Shown here: positions 63,521 to 64,000 of the stretch, one piece after another
Numbering within the stretch: position 1 is the first letter of the stretch
How the letters are laid out: each line of letters starts with the position of its first letter
Assembly: GCA_008933995.1 (NCBI GenBank)
Contig: WARS01000030.1
Location: forward strand, 5,687,304 to 5,751,303
DNA from: Datnioides undecimradiatus
Lineage: Eukaryota; Chordata; Actinopteri; Lobotiformes; Datnioididae
Direction of reading: 5' to 3'
DNA: 64,000 nt
Program-made: the position numbers and the translations under genes
The notes under the pieces: model-generated
The model's input: only the letters and a program-made list of their open reading frames with translations
Told to the model about the DNA's origin: nothing
Databases searched by the model: none

Positions 63521-63981
63521 TTAGGCTTTGTTCAGATTGCAGGGGAATCAGATTAGTTCCTCAAATCAGATCTTTAAGACAGACTGCCTGCACTGTAAGT
63601 GATCAGATCAGATTGGTCTGTTTAGGCATCGCCGACCTGTCTGCGCGGGTTGCTGTGGTAACAGCGTAGGCGTCAGAAACTGTGCTGTCCTCCAAAATTA
63701 CTCGGCTAGCAGCAACATAGGCTCTGCTCAGCTGCCCTGATGCTTTTTGATCACCCTGGATTTGAAGTAATTGTCTGCTGCGTTACAACTGATGCAACTG
63801 GCGCTTTAAAATTTGATTTGTGTGGCAAAAATAATCACGTTTTAAACCACCTCCAAATCTCGCTAGGGTCTAATTTATATAAATCACAATTCACATGTTT
63901 TTCTGTTTTCCAGACTTCTAAAACCAAACTGGAGAAACAACCCGTGTGTAGCAAAAACGGAACAGTCTGAACAAGGCCTTA
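63521..63981 (+). mobile_element. MITE with about 20-bp terminal inverted repeats
   Basis: The left end TAGGCTTTGTTCAGATTG and the inverse of the right end (AAGGCCTTGTTCAGACTG) match at 17 of 20 positions. The 461-base interior has no long frame and has the CAGATT/CAGATC-rich composition common in fish non-autonomous elements. It lies upstream of the visible imp3 exons, probably in an imp3 intron. Confidence 0.75.
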
Positions 63982-64000
63982 GAGTCTGTGGGGGGTTTTA

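Overview
The window is vertebrate nuclear DNA, almost certainly from a teleost fish, probably a percomorph. It has split genes with short GT-AG introns, (AC)n/(GA)n/(GTCT)n microsatellites, scattered non-autonomous transposon copies of types common in spiny-rayed fish, and proteins clearly orthologous to vertebrate genes. There are no bacterial operons, CRISPR arrays or phage genes. I saw no tRNA or rRNA gene.

Layout, left to right. (1) 2531-2686 (+): last coding exon of an agouti-related peptide gene (agrp2/asip2b type). (2) 4355-8331 (+): complete 8-exon V-ATPase subunit d gene (atp6v0d2 type). The pair mirrors the AGRP-ATP6V0D1 neighbourhood of mammals. (3) 8770-37056 (-): one giant gene of about 70 exons encoding a secreted large lipid transfer protein of roughly 4,100 residues. 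It has a signal peptide, an N-terminal vitellogenin-type lipid-transfer module, an RTRR furin-type site near residue 670, a long beta-rich middle, and a C-terminal von Willebrand D plus C8-like module. This is apolipophorin-II/I architecture rather than that of apoB, vitellogenin or MTP, and is the most notable item here. (4) 38769-41277 (+): two-exon Krueppel-like factor of the KLF9/13/14/16 group, with a probable 4-kb 3' UTR. (5) 46359-51754 (-): colgalt2, collagen galactosyltransferase, 12 exons, ending in the ER-retention signal RDEL. (6) 52607-53633 (+): tsen15. (7) 55910-58668 (-): the C1orf21 orthologue. (8) 60366-61723 (+): sec22b. (9) 62766-63447 (-): C-terminal exons of imp3, running off the right edge.

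colgalt2-tsen15-C1orf21 is a linkage conserved with human 1q25, which supports the colgalt2 paralogue call. The genes do not form a functional pathway. They are independent housekeeping genes (V-ATPase, tRNA splicing, SNARE, U3 snoRNP, collagen glycosylation) around two genes with systemic roles: a melanocortin antagonist and a putative circulating lipoprotein. Exon boundaries were read by eye from frame continuity and splice consensus. Those of the small genes close in frame and give family-typical lengths. Only the terminal exons and a few others of the giant gene were resolved to the base; its remaining internal boundaries are approximate.
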